Source of the DNA: Candidatus Zhuqueibacterota bacterium RBG_16_48_16
Lineage (GTDB): Bacteria; Zhuqueibacterota; Zhuqueibacteria; Residuimicrobiales; Sediminimicrobiaceae
DNA: 7,786 nt
Direction: 5' to 3'
Assembly: GCA_001771235.1 (NCBI GenBank)
Contig: METF01000287.1
Location: 1,578 to 9,363 of the forward strand
This document shows, piece by piece, positions 1 to 4,606 of the stretch. The notes under the pieces are model-generated. The model did no database searches and was not told the origin of the DNA. It was given only the letters and a program-made list of their open reading frames with translations. The position numbers were made by a program, and so were the translations under genes. Within the stretch, counting starts at the first letter, position 1; every line of letters starts with the position of its first letter.

Positions 1-85
1 GCCTCCCCCAAACCTCTACCAATTGGGCGATGGAATCGTGAAAATTTGGAAGCCGACTTGGAGTCGGACTCCCAGTGATTTGTAA
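1..85 (+). CDS. 3' end of an upstream gene (partial, frame undecided)
   Basis: Two + frames are open from the window edge and both read like protein. Frame 2 ends ...GDGIVKIWKPTWSRTPSDL with TAA at 83-85; frame 1 ends ...WNRENLEADLESDSQ with TGA at 76-78. Third-position base use does not separate them. No family is recognisable from 25-27 residues. An inverted repeat CCGACT/AGTCGG (53-67) sits inside the reading frame. No T-run follows it, so it is not a clear terminator. The stretch could also be non-coding. Confidence 0.3.
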   Translation, partial: PPPNLYQLGDGIVKIWKPTWSRTPSDL

Positions 86-110
86 GATTTTATCATCTGT
101 TCGCGAAAAG

Positions 111-140
111 ATTGAATAAATTTTAGAATATTTTTGTATT
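111..140 (+). promoter_or_regulatory. candidate promoter of the dksA-like gene
   Basis: This AT-rich stretch contains TAGAAT (124-129), a good sigma70-type -10, and, overlapping it, TATTTTTG (129-136), which fits the Bacteroidetes TAnnTTTG consensus. TTGAAT (112-117) could serve as an upstream element. Its spacing to TAGAAT is too short; to TGTATT (135-140) it is 17 nt. No single pair is ideal. The location, about 120 bp before the gene, is plausible. Confidence 0.3.
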
Positions 141-253
141 AACGTTTACCTTTCTTTAAAAGCCATTCTAATTTCTTCAAACAAATCATCTTCAGCTACC
201 TTGTTTGCATCAGGGCTGGATCATTGATTCACAAAAATGTGAGGTGTGGTGTT

Positions 254-688
254 ATGGGACTTTCGAATTCCAGCAGAACAAAACCTTCCCCAGTTGTCGC
301 GATTGCTGTTCGTTACCCTTTCTCCAAAGAGGATCTCAAGTATTTTGAATCCCTGATCCTCAAAAAGCGACTCGAAGCATCCACTGAGATCGAAAGGCTG
401 CGAGAACGCCTGAACAATGAACGCGACGAGGCTTCGGGCGATTCGGCCTACAGCTATCACATGGCGGACGCCGCAACCGATGTCAATGAAAAGGACAAAG
501 TCTATTTGATGATCGACAGGCAGCAGCAGCTCATCCGCCACCTGGATCGTGCACTCGACAGGATCAAAAACCAGACGTATGGTATTTGCCGCGTGACCAA
601 GCAGCCCATTCCACGCGAGAGGTTAGAGGCGATCCCGCACACCGAGGTGTCGGTGCAGGCTAAATTGCGGGAGAAACGGTTCAGGTAA
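254..688 (+). CDS. DksA/TraR-family RNA polymerase-associated regulator, degenerate zinc finger
   Basis: A 144-aa protein of the DksA/TraR family. Such proteins insert a coiled coil into the RNA polymerase secondary channel and modulate initiation, often with ppGpp. The N-terminal half (about residues 22-105) is helical and charged, with the YSYHMADAATD tip motif (66-76) typical of Bacteroidetes-type homologues rather than the DxxDxA tip of E. coli DksA. The C-terminal finger (109-137, YGICRVTKQPIPRERLEAIP) keeps one of four zinc ligands: Cys112 is present, while the other positions are Thr115, Ser133 and Ala136, so it probably binds no zinc. ATG 254 is chosen because GAGGTG (241-246) sits 7 nt upstream; in-frame TTG 224 and GTG 239 lack a ribosome site. 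The family assignment is firm. Whether it acts as a true DksA is unknown. Confidence 0.9.
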   Translation: MGLSNSSRTKPSPVVAIAVRYPFSKEDLKYFESLILKKRLEASTEIERLRERLNNERDEASGDSAYSYHMADAATDVNEKDKVYLMIDRQQQLIRHLDRALDRIKNQTYGICRVTKQPIPRERLEAIPHTEVSVQAKLREKRFR

Positions 689-700
689 ACAAAGGGGCGC

Positions 701-785
701 ATCAAAAGTGTACAGGGATCACCTGGTCAATGAGTCGCTTTTGATTGAGATAGTCTTGCCCGTAATCGTTTTGTGTTTTACGGCA
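701..785 (+). other. two hairpins downstream of the dksA-like gene
   Basis: ATCAAAAGTG (701-710) pairs with CGCTTTTGAT (736-745), a 10-bp stem including one G-U, and the apical part holds a small CAGG/CCTG stem (713-725). A second stem pairs CCGTAA (760-765) with TTACGG (778-783), extendable past a bulge. The first begins 12 nt after the stop codon and has no T-run, so it looks more like a 3' mRNA structure than an intrinsic terminator. Confidence 0.4.
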
Positions 786-795
786 CCGACATAAA

Positions 796-967
796 GTTTG
801 AACGAAGACTATTCAATTTGAAAATTTGCTGTCATTGCGAGGCGTTTCCTTCGACAAGCTCAGGACAAGTTTTGCCGAAGCAATCTTCTGAAAAGTGAGG
901 GGATTGCTTCGTCGTTCGTTCCTCACTCCTCGCAATGTCATCGCTGATAAGAAGTTTTCGTTCAAGC
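796..967. repeat. nested palindromic interspersed repeat (GTCATTGCGAGG type)
   Basis: The core (830-940) starts TGTCATTGCGAGG and ends CCTCGCAATGTCA, matching inverted ends in 12 of 13 positions. Inside, GAAGCAATC (877-885) pairs with GATTGCTTC (902-910). This core is a type of interspersed palindrome common in environmental bacterial genomes. It also carries TTCGACAAGCTCAGGACA (850-867), itself a frequent interspersed sequence. A second pair of inverted ends lies outside: GTTTGAACGAAGACT (796-810) against AGTTTTCGTTCAAGC (953-967), 13 of 15 matching. The element has no coding capacity. Confidence 0.75.
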
Positions 968-1004
968 ACTAAACAGACAATGGATCATTCGAGACGACCC
1001 ATAG

Positions 1005-1036
1005 CCCTGCCTTCTGAGGAGAATGCGGGGTTTTTT
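1005..1036 (+). terminator. strong intrinsic terminator
   Basis: The stem CCCTGC/GCGGGG (1005-1010 with 1025-1030, one G-U) is extended inward past a C/T mismatch by TTCT/AGAA around a GAGG loop, and is followed by six Ts (1031-1036). It most likely ends transcription of the dksA-like gene, although it lies over 300 bp past that stop codon with a repeat in between. It also shields lexA from upstream transcription. Confidence 0.85.
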
Positions 1037-1122
1037 ATTGTCTGTGTCTTACACCGCCCGGAACGATAGATTGTATGAGGTATACATCCATTCACAATAA
1101 TGCAAAATAATCAAAAAAATGC

Positions 1123-1150
1123 TTGACATTGAATGAATAAAGTCTATATT
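1123..1150 (+). promoter_or_regulatory. lexA promoter
   Basis: A perfect -35 TTGACA (1123-1128) is followed after 16 nt by -10 TATATT (1145-1150). The same -10 extended to TATATTTG (1145-1152) also fits the Bacteroidetes TAnnTTTG element, with TTG 19 nt upstream. Transcription should start near 1157, inside the LexA operator, giving a leader of about 36 nt. Confidence 0.8.
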
Positions 1151-1154
1151 TGTG

Positions 1155-1168
1155 CGAACAAATGTTCA
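1155..1168 (+). promoter_or_regulatory. LexA operator (SOS box) of lexA
   Basis: CGAACAAATGTTCA matches the GAAC-N4-GTTC type SOS box (CGAACNNNNGTTCG, first defined in Bacillus) at 9 of 10 defined positions. It lies directly downstream of the -10 and overlaps the predicted transcription start, the expected position for LexA repressing its own gene. Confidence 0.8.
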
Positions 1169-1192
1169 CCAAAATAGAATGGATGTTTACTT

Positions 1193-1816
1193 GTGAATAG
1201 CGGAGTCACCGAAAAACAAGGCCGGGTGCTGGAGGCGATCAGGCAGTTCCAGGCGAAATACGGCTACCCACCGACAGTGCGCGAGCTTGCCGATATTTTC
1301 GGCCACACCTCTGCCGCGGGCATACACAAAATTCTTACGGTATTGAAGGACAAGGGCTACATCAGCAAAGCGGAGAAGAATAAATCGCGCTCGCTGTGCC
1401 TGGTCAATGAGGCCGATAACTCCGGCGGGCGGGCAAAGGCTTACCCCATCGTCGGCAGTGTTGTTGCCGGCTTGCCCGAGCTGGCCCATGAAGAGAAAGA
1501 AGGGGAGCTGATTTTGGATGCCGAATGGGCGGGTGATGGCGATACATTCATCCTGCGGGTGAAGGGACATAGCATGGTCGACGCCGACATTCACCACGGC
1601 GACATGCTGTTGGTGGAAAAGACGCAAAGCTGCCATAACGGCGAGATTGTGATCGCCCTTCTGGATGATGAAGCGACTGTGAAAAGATTTTTCAAAGAGA
1701 GGGATCGCATCCGGCTGCAACCCGAGAACCCGGCGATGCATCCTATATATGTGGACAAAGATGATCCGAATTTTCGGATTTTGGGCAGGGTGAAAGGATT
1801 GTTGCGGAAGATGTAG
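1193..1816 (+). CDS. lexA: LexA SOS repressor / self-cleaving protease
   Basis: A 207-aa LexA, slightly longer than the E. coli protein. It represses SOS genes and cleaves itself when RecA filaments form on single-stranded DNA. Residues 1-66 form the winged-helix DNA-binding domain (TVRELADIFGHTSAAGIHKI at 28-47). The scissile Ala92-Gly93 lies in GSVVAGLPELA. The Ser/Lys dyad is Ser127 (in VKGHSMVDAD) and Lys164 (in ATVKRFF), so the S24 peptidase domain is intact. The start is GTG 1193; only a weak GGA (1181-1183) lies upstream, and the HTH would be damaged by any later start. The promoter and SOS box upstream predict autoregulation. No clear terminator follows directly, so readthrough toward the small gene pair at 2097 is possible. 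Confidence 0.97.
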   Translation: MNSGVTEKQGRVLEAIRQFQAKYGYPPTVRELADIFGHTSAAGIHKILTVLKDKGYISKAEKNKSRSLCLVNEADNSGGRAKAYPIVGSVVAGLPELAHEEKEGELILDAEWAGDGDTFILRVKGHSMVDADIHHGDMLLVEKTQSCHNGEIVIALLDDEATVKRFFKERDRIRLQPENPAMHPIYVDKDDPNFRILGRVKGLLRKM

Positions 1817-1829
1817 ATTCGTCGAAAAG

Positions 1830-1922
1830 TGTAATAGTGTGATCATAATGTAATAGTGTTCCAAAAGAAGCGTTCACCATCAGCTCTCGGCGGTCAGCTT
1901 GAAAAATAACCATTACATTATG
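1830..1922. repeat. short direct and inverted repeats after lexA
   Basis: TGTAATAGTGT occurs twice in direct orientation (1830-1840 and 1849-1859). CATAATGTAAT (1844-1854) is a perfect inverted copy of ATTACATTATG (1912-1922). These flank the left arm of the next repeat and may be remnants of an insertion. No gene is visible here. Confidence 0.5.
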
Positions 1923-2023
1923 AGGATAAATAAAATATACCCAATGGGCGAGGATGATATATGAGGGCGAGTATTTATGTTTAAAAAAGCTGAATGCTGA
2001 TCGCTGAAAGCTAATCGGTTAAT
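1876..2023. repeat. imperfect inverted repeat of TCAGC/GCTGA type
   Basis: The left arm around 1877-1902 (ATCAGCTCTCGGCGGTCAGC) is an imperfect inverted copy of the right arm around 1988-2020 (AAGCTGAATGCTGATCGCTG followed by AAAGCTAATCGG). The right arm consists of near-repeats of GCTGA(T/A). Such GCTGATCGCTGAAAGCT palindromes are common interspersed repeats in environmental genomes. The roughly 80 bp between the arms is AT-rich and has no recognisable gene. Confidence 0.5.
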
Positions 2024-2096
2024 TTCGTAGTGTAAGAGTTGTTGGATTAGTTATTTCGACAAAAGTTATTTTAAAATAGGAGGGAAGTGAAACAAG

Positions 2097-2498
2097 ATGG
2101 TTATGGAAACATATCGTAACATACTGGTCGATTCGCCGTCGCCGAAGCAGGGCCGGGAAGAAGCCATTCGCAATCCCGCACTGGTATTCGAGCGTGTTAT
2201 GCGGGATATCGAGGCGGCCTTTACCGAGCTGAGACTTAGGTACGGAGCTTTTTACGAGGATTTCGAGCGGTATATGAAAGCCAATGTACCGCATTTATTG
2301 ACCGAGCTGGAGGAAAGCTACTCGCACATCGACGCCGACATATACGCTCGGTATAAGAAAGGCCGGCTGTCAAAACCCGTTTTCGACCGATGGCACGATC
2401 AGTTGATGGAATGGCAAAAGGCTTTTCTCTCTGCAATCAAAGTATACGAAATGTCGCTTTTCAAGTCGCTGGTTGATAACAGCGCCGCAGCGAATTGA
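2097..2498 (+). CDS. uncharacterised 133-aa helical protein
   Basis: I do not recognise the family. The protein is soluble-looking, cysteine-free, rich in charged and aromatic residues and probably mostly helical (for example 33-75 and 92-126). It has no signal peptide and no membrane segment. ATG 2097 has an AGGAGGG (2078-2084) 12 nt upstream, rather far; the second ATG at 2103 would be further still. TAAAAT (2072-2077) could be a -10 but has no well-placed -35. The 82-aa gene starts 53 nt after its stop and both end at one terminator, so the two probably form an operon. Near the C-terminus EMSLF (118-122) resembles a clamp-binding peptide but has Glu for the key Gln. A role linked to lexA is only suggested by position. 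Confidence 0.8.
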   Translation: MVMETYRNILVDSPSPKQGREEAIRNPALVFERVMRDIEAAFTELRLRYGAFYEDFERYMKANVPHLLTELEESYSHIDADIYARYKKGRLSKPVFDRWHDQLMEWQKAFLSAIKVYEMSLFKSLVDNSAAAN

Positions 2499-2536
2499 TT
2501 GTTACGGCGAAGGAGGGGGGATCGATAAGAAATGAT

Positions 2537-2544
2537 AAGGAGGT
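2537..2544 (+). promoter_or_regulatory. ribosome binding site that fixes the 82-aa gene start
   Basis: AAGGAGGT, a full Shine-Dalgarno match, ends 7 nt before ATG 2552. It rules out the longer in-frame TTG start at 2495, which would put this site inside the coding region. A second purine-rich stretch, AAGGAGGGGGG (2510-2520), lies upstream in front of an out-of-frame ATG (2532). Confidence 0.8.
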
Positions 2545-2551
2545 TGTTCGT

Positions 2552-2800
2552 ATGGCACGAGGCGGAATGCGGGATTGGAATGCGTATTGGGACAAATTCA
2601 AGAGTCTAGCCGCGCTGCAGGAAAAATCCAATAATATCGATGAAACATTCAAAAGAATAGAAGCCGAATTCGGCTGCAAACTGTTGTCGGGCGATCACAT
2701 TCAAATTATCGCTGCTCTTGAAGAGCGGATCGAAGAACTGGAAAATGCTCAAGCCAAAACGCAGGCCGGGGTGCAGGCGGATTTGTTTGAATCGATATAA
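2552..2800 (+). CDS. uncharacterised 82-aa protein with C-terminal clamp-binding-like motif
   Basis: I do not recognise the family. The start is ATG 2552, fixed by a perfect ribosome site. Residues 1-20 are aromatic and basic (MRDWNAYWDKFKSL), 24-45 are probably helical (IDETFKRIEAEFGCKLL), and 50-68 (IQIIAALEERIEELENAQ) look like a short coiled coil. A flexible Ala/Gln/Gly stretch then leads to QADLF at 75-79, followed only by ESI. QADLF fits the QL[S/D]LF beta-clamp-binding consensus and differs by one residue from the QADMF of the E. coli Pol III alpha subunit. An exposed tail after a coiled coil is where such a peptide would work. It is the second gene of a pair near lexA. The coding call is good. 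Clamp binding is an inference. Confidence 0.8.
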   Translation: MARGGMRDWNAYWDKFKSLAALQEKSNNIDETFKRIEAEFGCKLLSGDHIQIIAALEERIEELENAQAKTQAGVQADLFESI

Positions 2801-2821
2801 GAGGATGCTGATTTTTAAAAC

Positions 2822-2852
2822 GATTACCAAACTTCCCCCAGGTTTCGTAATC
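2822..2852 (+). other. hairpin just upstream of the terminator
   Basis: GATTAC (2822-2827) pairs with GTAATC (2847-2852), and past one C/C mismatch AAAC (2829-2832) pairs with GTTT (2842-2845). The loop holds five Cs (2835-2839). It has no T-run of its own and lies 12 nt before the terminator stem. Confidence 0.4.
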
Positions 2853-2863
2853 ATCGCTCAAAT

Positions 2864-2892
2864 GGCCTTGTCCGACCGACGAGGCTTTTTTT
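2864..2892 (+). terminator. strong intrinsic terminator of the small gene pair
   Basis: GCCTTGTC (2865-2872) pairs with GACGAGGC (2878-2885), eight pairs with one G-U and a 5-nt loop, followed directly by seven Ts (2886-2892). It ends the 2097-2800 transcript and separates it from the potassium-channel gene. Confidence 0.9.
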
Positions 2893-2955
2893 GTTGCCAC
2901 TGAAAGTCATTCGAGAATCAGTACTCACTGTAGCGTAGAATGGACATTGAATATG

Positions 2956-3071
2956 GTCTGGCTATTGGCTACTGGCTTCTGGTTACAGGTCGAAGCGCCT
3001 ATGCGGGATCTGATATCTGTTTTCAGCCACCAACGACCAGAAGCCAGTAACCAGTAACCAGAAACCAGCAG
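2956..3071. repeat. palindromic repeat of CCAGTAACCAG type
   Basis: The left arm (about 2956-2992) reads CTGGCTATTGGCTACTGGCT then TCTGGTTACAGG. The right arm (about 3034-3071) reads CGACCAGAAGCCAGTAACCA then GTAACCAGAAACCAGCAG and is its imperfect inverse complement. Each arm is built of a short near-repeat (CCAGTAA / CTGGTTA). This is a familiar interspersed type in environmental genomes. The rest of 2893-3179 shows no gene. Confidence 0.7.
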
Positions 3072-3179
3072 CTTGGCACTTTTTCCGCTCATTGTACCTG
3101 AATACCCGGTTAAATTTTATGATGTTATGTTGAGGAAAGACTTGATATCGCTTCAGCCGCTCGATGCATGATTATTTGA

Positions 3180-3208
3180 TTGACTATTGTCCGCTCTTTT
3201 ACTATATT
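3180..3208 (+). promoter_or_regulatory. promoter of the potassium-channel gene
   Basis: TTGACT (3180-3185), exactly 17 nt, then TATATT (3203-3208) is a near-consensus sigma70-type promoter. The -10 extended to TATATTTT is one base from TAnnTTTG. Transcription should start near 3215. The longest possible reading frame begins with the TTG of this -35, so that start is almost certainly wrong. Confidence 0.7.
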
Positions 3209-3236
3209 TTTCGCAATGTCTAAGTATAGAAGATTT

Positions 3237-4412
3237 ATGCCGCTTAGAAGACGTATTGCGAGACGGTTGTGGCAGATCGTCTTTTGGACGCGACGGAACC
3301 AGATCGTAAAAACACTTGCGGCAATTTTTTTTGTGGCCCTGGTAGCCGCTACCGGAGTTACCTTGCTGGAGCAGCATATCAACAGCCAGTTTCGCTCTGT
3401 GGGCCAGGGCTTTTGGTGGGCCATTGTCACCATGACCACCGTTGGTTACGGCGATATTGTCCCAGGCACTACGGGCGGCAGGATTGTGGCGGCGCTGGTC
3501 ATGCTGTCCGGCGTGGCCCTGGTTTCGGTGTTTACCGCCACGGTGTCGTCCCTGATCATCACCAACCGCTTAAAGGAAAACAGAGGATTGTCGAAAATCA
3601 ATTATCGTAACCACATCGCCATTCTGGGATGGAGTCCCATCGGCGCGCGGGTGGTAAGCGCCCTGGCAGAAGAGGCCATTCACGAAAACAGAAGCATCGT
3701 TTTGGTCAATAAAAACGATCCACAGGTGAATGAGCATATTTGTGAAAGTTATAAAAATCTGCAGATCAAGTTTATCACCGGGGACATGACCGACGAAGTC
3801 ATCCTGGAGCGGGCGAATATCGGCTATGCCTTTTCGGTCGTCATTTTGCCGGACGAATCCGATAAAAACAAGCCCGCATCGGATGAGACGACCATTCTGG
3901 CAACATTGTCCGTCAAGTCTATGAATCCCAAAGTCAAAGTGATTGCCCATATTTTGCAGGCCGCAAACGAGCCTCACCTGCGCCGGGCCAATGCCGATCA
4001 GATCGTCCTCGGCAACAAGTACAGTGGTTATTTGCTGGCCAGCCATGTCATCGCACCGGGAATACCCGAAACGGTGGATGCCTTGTTGGAAGGCGGCGGA
4101 AAGGTCGGACTGGCGAGAATGAAAATCCCGCACTCGCTGCACGGCAAGCCGTTTTCCGAAGCCTGTTCATTTTTCAAAAAGGAATACGATGCGCTTTTGA
4201 TCGGGTTCATACGACAGGAGCAGGGTTTTGAGCTGGTCGATATTTTGTCCGACGATTATTCGGCTATCGATGCATTTATAAAGTCAAAGCTGGAATCGGC
4301 CGGCAAAGGGCTGGCGAAAAAATCGAAAACAGACGTCATACTGAATCCCCCAGCGGATTTTATTGTAACTGAGGATCTCGTTGCCGTGGTTATTGAATCG
4401 GCACAGGCTTAG
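3237..4412 (+). CDS. 2TM potassium channel with cytoplasmic RCK (TrkA-N/TrkA-C) domain
   Basis: A 391-aa inner-membrane potassium channel of the two-transmembrane RCK class (MthK-like layout). A basic N-terminus is followed by TM1 (about 23-44), a pore helix, the selectivity filter TVGYGD (68-73) and TM2 (about 81-109). The cytoplasmic part has a TrkA-N Rossmann fold from about 126, with GWSPIG (131-136) in place of the usual GxGxxG, and an RCK-C-like end from about 292 (KIPHSLHGKPFSEA). RCK domains gate the pore on binding nucleotide or ions; the ligand here is unknown. The start is uncertain: ATG 3237 follows a weak AGAAGA (3228-3233) and leaves a leader of about 22 nt from the predicted promoter; ATG 3216 would be nearly leaderless; TTG 3180 lies in the -35. 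The stop codon overlaps the end of a MITE-like element. Confidence 0.92.
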   Translation: MPLRRRIARRLWQIVFWTRRNQIVKTLAAIFFVALVAATGVTLLEQHINSQFRSVGQGFWWAIVTMTTVGYGDIVPGTTGGRIVAALVMLSGVALVSVFTATVSSLIITNRLKENRGLSKINYRNHIAILGWSPIGARVVSALAEEAIHENRSIVLVNKNDPQVNEHICESYKNLQIKFITGDMTDEVILERANIGYAFSVVILPDESDKNKPASDETTILATLSVKSMNPKVKVIAHILQAANEPHLRRANADQIVLGNKYSGYLLASHVIAPGIPETVDALLEGGGKVGLARMKIPHSLHGKPFSEACSFFKKEYDALLIGFIRQEQGFELVDILSDDYSAIDAFIKSKLESAGKGLAKKSKTDVILNPPADFIVTEDLVAVVIESAQA

Positions 4413-4514
4413 GGGGTGTGAAAGAATAACTTGGGAATCTGCGTTTCCCAAGCTCAGTTAAAACAGTCGAACAATGCTTCAAGGAATGCCAATTTATTTT
4501 TTCACACCCCCTTA
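4409..4514. mobile_element. 106-bp MITE-like element with inverted ends
   Basis: Terminal sequences 4409-4429 and 4494-4514 are inverse complements at 19 of 21 positions, built on GGGGGTGTGAAA. Each end is bordered by TTA within CTTAG (4408-4412 and 4511-4515), consistent with a 3-bp TTA target duplication as made by some IS5-family (TNA) transposases. Inside is a perfect 8-bp stem CTTGGGAA/TTCCCAAG (4430-4437 and 4445-4452). There is no coding capacity. The left end contributes the last base of the channel gene's TAG stop; removing the element with one TTA copy would leave GCT TAG unchanged. It could alternatively be a bidirectional hairpin terminator, but the 64-nt interior argues against that. 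Confidence 0.6.
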
Positions 4515-4550
4515 GATAAAAGTTCGGGTAACCGATCAGAGGGAGCTTAA

Positions 4551-4595
4551 ATGACTTGTATGATTTTGGACAAACAATTATTAAATCAAAGATGA
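4551..4595 (+). CDS. possible 14-codon micro-ORF
   Basis: ATG 4551 follows AGGGAG (4540-4545) at 5-nt spacing and opens MTCMILDKQLLNQR before TGA. The ribosome site is good but there is no clear promoter, no conservation information and no adjacent regulatory structure, so it may be chance. Confidence 0.15.
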   Translation: MTCMILDKQLLNQR

Positions 4596-4606
4596 GTCCA
4601 CTCTAA

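Noticed and set aside
12..29. tRNA D-arm-like sequence on the minus strand (GCCCAATTGGTAGAGG)
   Set aside because: The D-stem has mismatches, no T33 or anticodon stem follows in the right place before the window edge, and no acceptor stem could be matched.
224..253. Longer start (TTG 224) for the dksA-like gene
   Set aside because: No ribosome site precedes it, while GAGGTG is correctly spaced before ATG 254.
1187..1864. Minus-strand ORF opposite lexA
   Set aside because: It is the shadow of an unambiguous lexA gene with no own ribosome site or family resemblance.
2054..2072. Possible second LexA box upstream of the 133-aa gene (CGAC-AAAA-GTTA)
   Set aside because: Only about 5 of 10 defined positions match the box at lexA; too weak to call, although SOS control of this operon would have been attractive.
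2495..2551. Longer start (TTG 2495, overlapping the previous stop) for the 82-aa gene
   Set aside because: It would put the perfect AAGGAGGT site inside the coding region; ATG 2552 is ideally placed.
2956..3071. CRISPR-like array
   Set aside because: The CCAGTAA units are short, irregular and arranged as two inverted arms without unique spacers.
3570..4142. Minus-strand ORF opposite the potassium channel
   Set aside because: It is antisense to the RCK domain and its composition reflects the complementary strand; no domain is visible.
4409..4514. Bidirectional intrinsic terminator instead of a mobile element
   Set aside because: The arms are separated by 64 nt and bordered by TTA on both sides, which fits a mobile element better, though a terminator role cannot be excluded.
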